The translations under genes and the position numbers were made by a program. Source: Nonomuraea solani (GTDB taxonomy: Bacteria > Actinomycetota > Actinomycetes > Streptosporangiales > Streptosporangiaceae). From it: DNA of 64,000 nt. Shown here piece after piece: positions 63,687 through 64,000 of the stretch. Numbering within the stretch: the stretch's first letter is position 1; each line of letters starts with the position of its first letter. Location: positions 164,733 through 228,732 of the forward strand of contig NZ_FNVT01000021.1 of NCBI RefSeq assembly GCF_900108335.1, written 5' to 3'. Below the pieces are notes generated by a model that saw only the letters and a program-made list of their open reading frames with translations, ran no database searches and was not told the DNA's origin.

Positions 63687-63802
63687 TCCGGCGGTGACCT
63701 ACTCTCCCACACCCTCCCGAGTGCAGTACCATCGGCGCAGAGAAGCTTAACTTCCGGGTTCGGAATGTAACCGGGTGTTTCCTTCCCGCCATAACCGCCG
63801 TA
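63687..63802 (-). rRNA. rrf: 5S ribosomal RNA
   Basis: On the minus strand the sequence contains CCCGGTTACATTCCGAACCC, AAGTTAAGCTTCTCTGCGCC, GATGGTACTGC and GGGAGAGTAGGTCACCGCCG, the conserved 5S segments. Helix I forms between CGGCGGT (63800-63794) and ACCGCCG (63695-63689). Length is about 116 nt; ends are accurate to a few bases. Confidence 0.95.
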
Positions 63803-63808
63803 ACCCTA

Positions 63809-63841
63809 TGAAACTGACAAGCAGATCTGCTTGTTGTTTCA
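63809..63841 (-). other. Processing stem in the 23S-5S spacer
   Basis: The 16-bp palindrome CAAGCAGATCTGCTTG (63818-63833) is enclosed by TGAAAC (63809-63814) and GTTTCA (63836-63841). It forms a long hairpin between the two rRNAs, likely an RNase III-type maturation site. Confidence 0.6.
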
Positions 63842-63871
63842 GAATTGCCTAGTGGACGCGAGCAAGATGCT

Positions 63872-64000
63872 TTGTGGTCAAGTCCTCGGCCTATTAGTAC
63901 CGGTCAGCTCCACACGTTACCATGCTTCCACCTCCGGCCTATCAACCCCATCGTCTATAGGGAGCCTTACCCACTCTCGTGGTGGGAGACCTCATCTCAA
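63872..64000 (-). rRNA. rrl: 23S ribosomal RNA, 3' end (partial)
   Basis: The minus strand reads GATAGGCCGGAGGTGGAAGC, ATGGTAACGTGTGGAGCTGA, CCGGTACTAATAGGCCGAGG and ACTTGACCAC, the conserved 3' end of actinobacterial 23S rRNA. The gene continues beyond the window; the 3' boundary is approximate. Confidence 0.95.

Noticed and set aside
62617..63792. 391-codon minus-strand frame running from the repeat region into 5S rRNA
   Set aside because: It overlaps the 5S rRNA and its terminator and encodes Pro/Arg repeats.
63804..64000. tRNA gene in the rRNA spacer
   Set aside because: The 23S-5S spacer is under 75 nt and forms one processing hairpin; no cloverleaf was found there or elsewhere in the window.

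Overview
The window is chromosomal DNA of a very GC-rich actinobacterium. Many genes start with GTG, several start directly 7-9 nt after a -10 box (leaderless), and gene content is typically actinobacterial: DUF2530, DUF3027, DUF3263, DUF1707 and DUF4190 proteins, a bacterial XPB helicase, a HelR-type RNA polymerase recycling factor, groEL2 under CIRCE control and a SepF-like protein. The mix suggests a mycelial member of the Streptosporangiales or Streptomycetales. This is inferred from gene content only.

Layout. 1-6.4 kb: end of an aldo/keto reductase, thpR, an MFS exporter with its MarR regulator, a purine-type NCS2 permease, DUF2530 and a secreted peptidase-like lipoprotein. 6.4-24.3 kb: a sacsin-type ATPase protein, DUF3027, a second MFS protein, a cold-shock protein, a HAD phosphatase, a TetR regulator, the XPB-associated protein, a P-loop NTPase with a broken Walker A, an acyl-CoA ligase and XPB itself. 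24.4-29.6 kb: helR behind a clear promoter/operator, a PEBP protein, a small secreted peptide, groEL2 with two CIRCE operators, and cspA. 29.8-31.6 kb: a threonine-synthase-like gene and a MoaD/ThiS-like sulfur carrier behind a SAM-I riboswitch. 31.6-36.3 kb: ECF sigma factor, trehalose synthesis (otsA, otsB), DUF3263 and a SAM-degrading enzyme. 36.4-39.8 kb: a mycosin-like protease with a coupled partner, then an OB-fold/thiolase pair behind a palindromic operator. 39.8-45.6 kb: a complete oligopeptide ABC importer. 46-47.8 kb: a polysaccharide-type ABC exporter. 47.8-48.4 kb: a 58-residue gene between long inverted repeats. 48.9-51.5 kb: a secreted low-complexity protein and a KamA-family radical SAM enzyme. 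51.7-59 kb: DUF1707, plsX, a P-type ATPase coupled to argS, and an unknown membrane protein. 59.6-62.2 kb: sepF-like, phzF-like, and a metallo-beta-lactamase-fold gene cut by an in-frame TAG. From 63.6 kb: terminator, 5S rRNA and the 3' end of 23S rRNA, all on the minus strand.

The most interesting functional unit is the riboswitch-controlled ThrC-like/sulfur-carrier pair. Control by SAM points to methionine rather than threonine synthesis: homocysteine could be made from O-phosphohomoserine using a protein thiocarboxylate. Also notable are the roughly 105-bp inverted repeats around the 58-residue gene, the interrupted MBL gene flanked by direct and inverted repeats, and several long low-complexity stretches that carry no credible gene. 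I saw no CRISPR array, no tRNA, no transposase, no prophage and no classical defence cluster.
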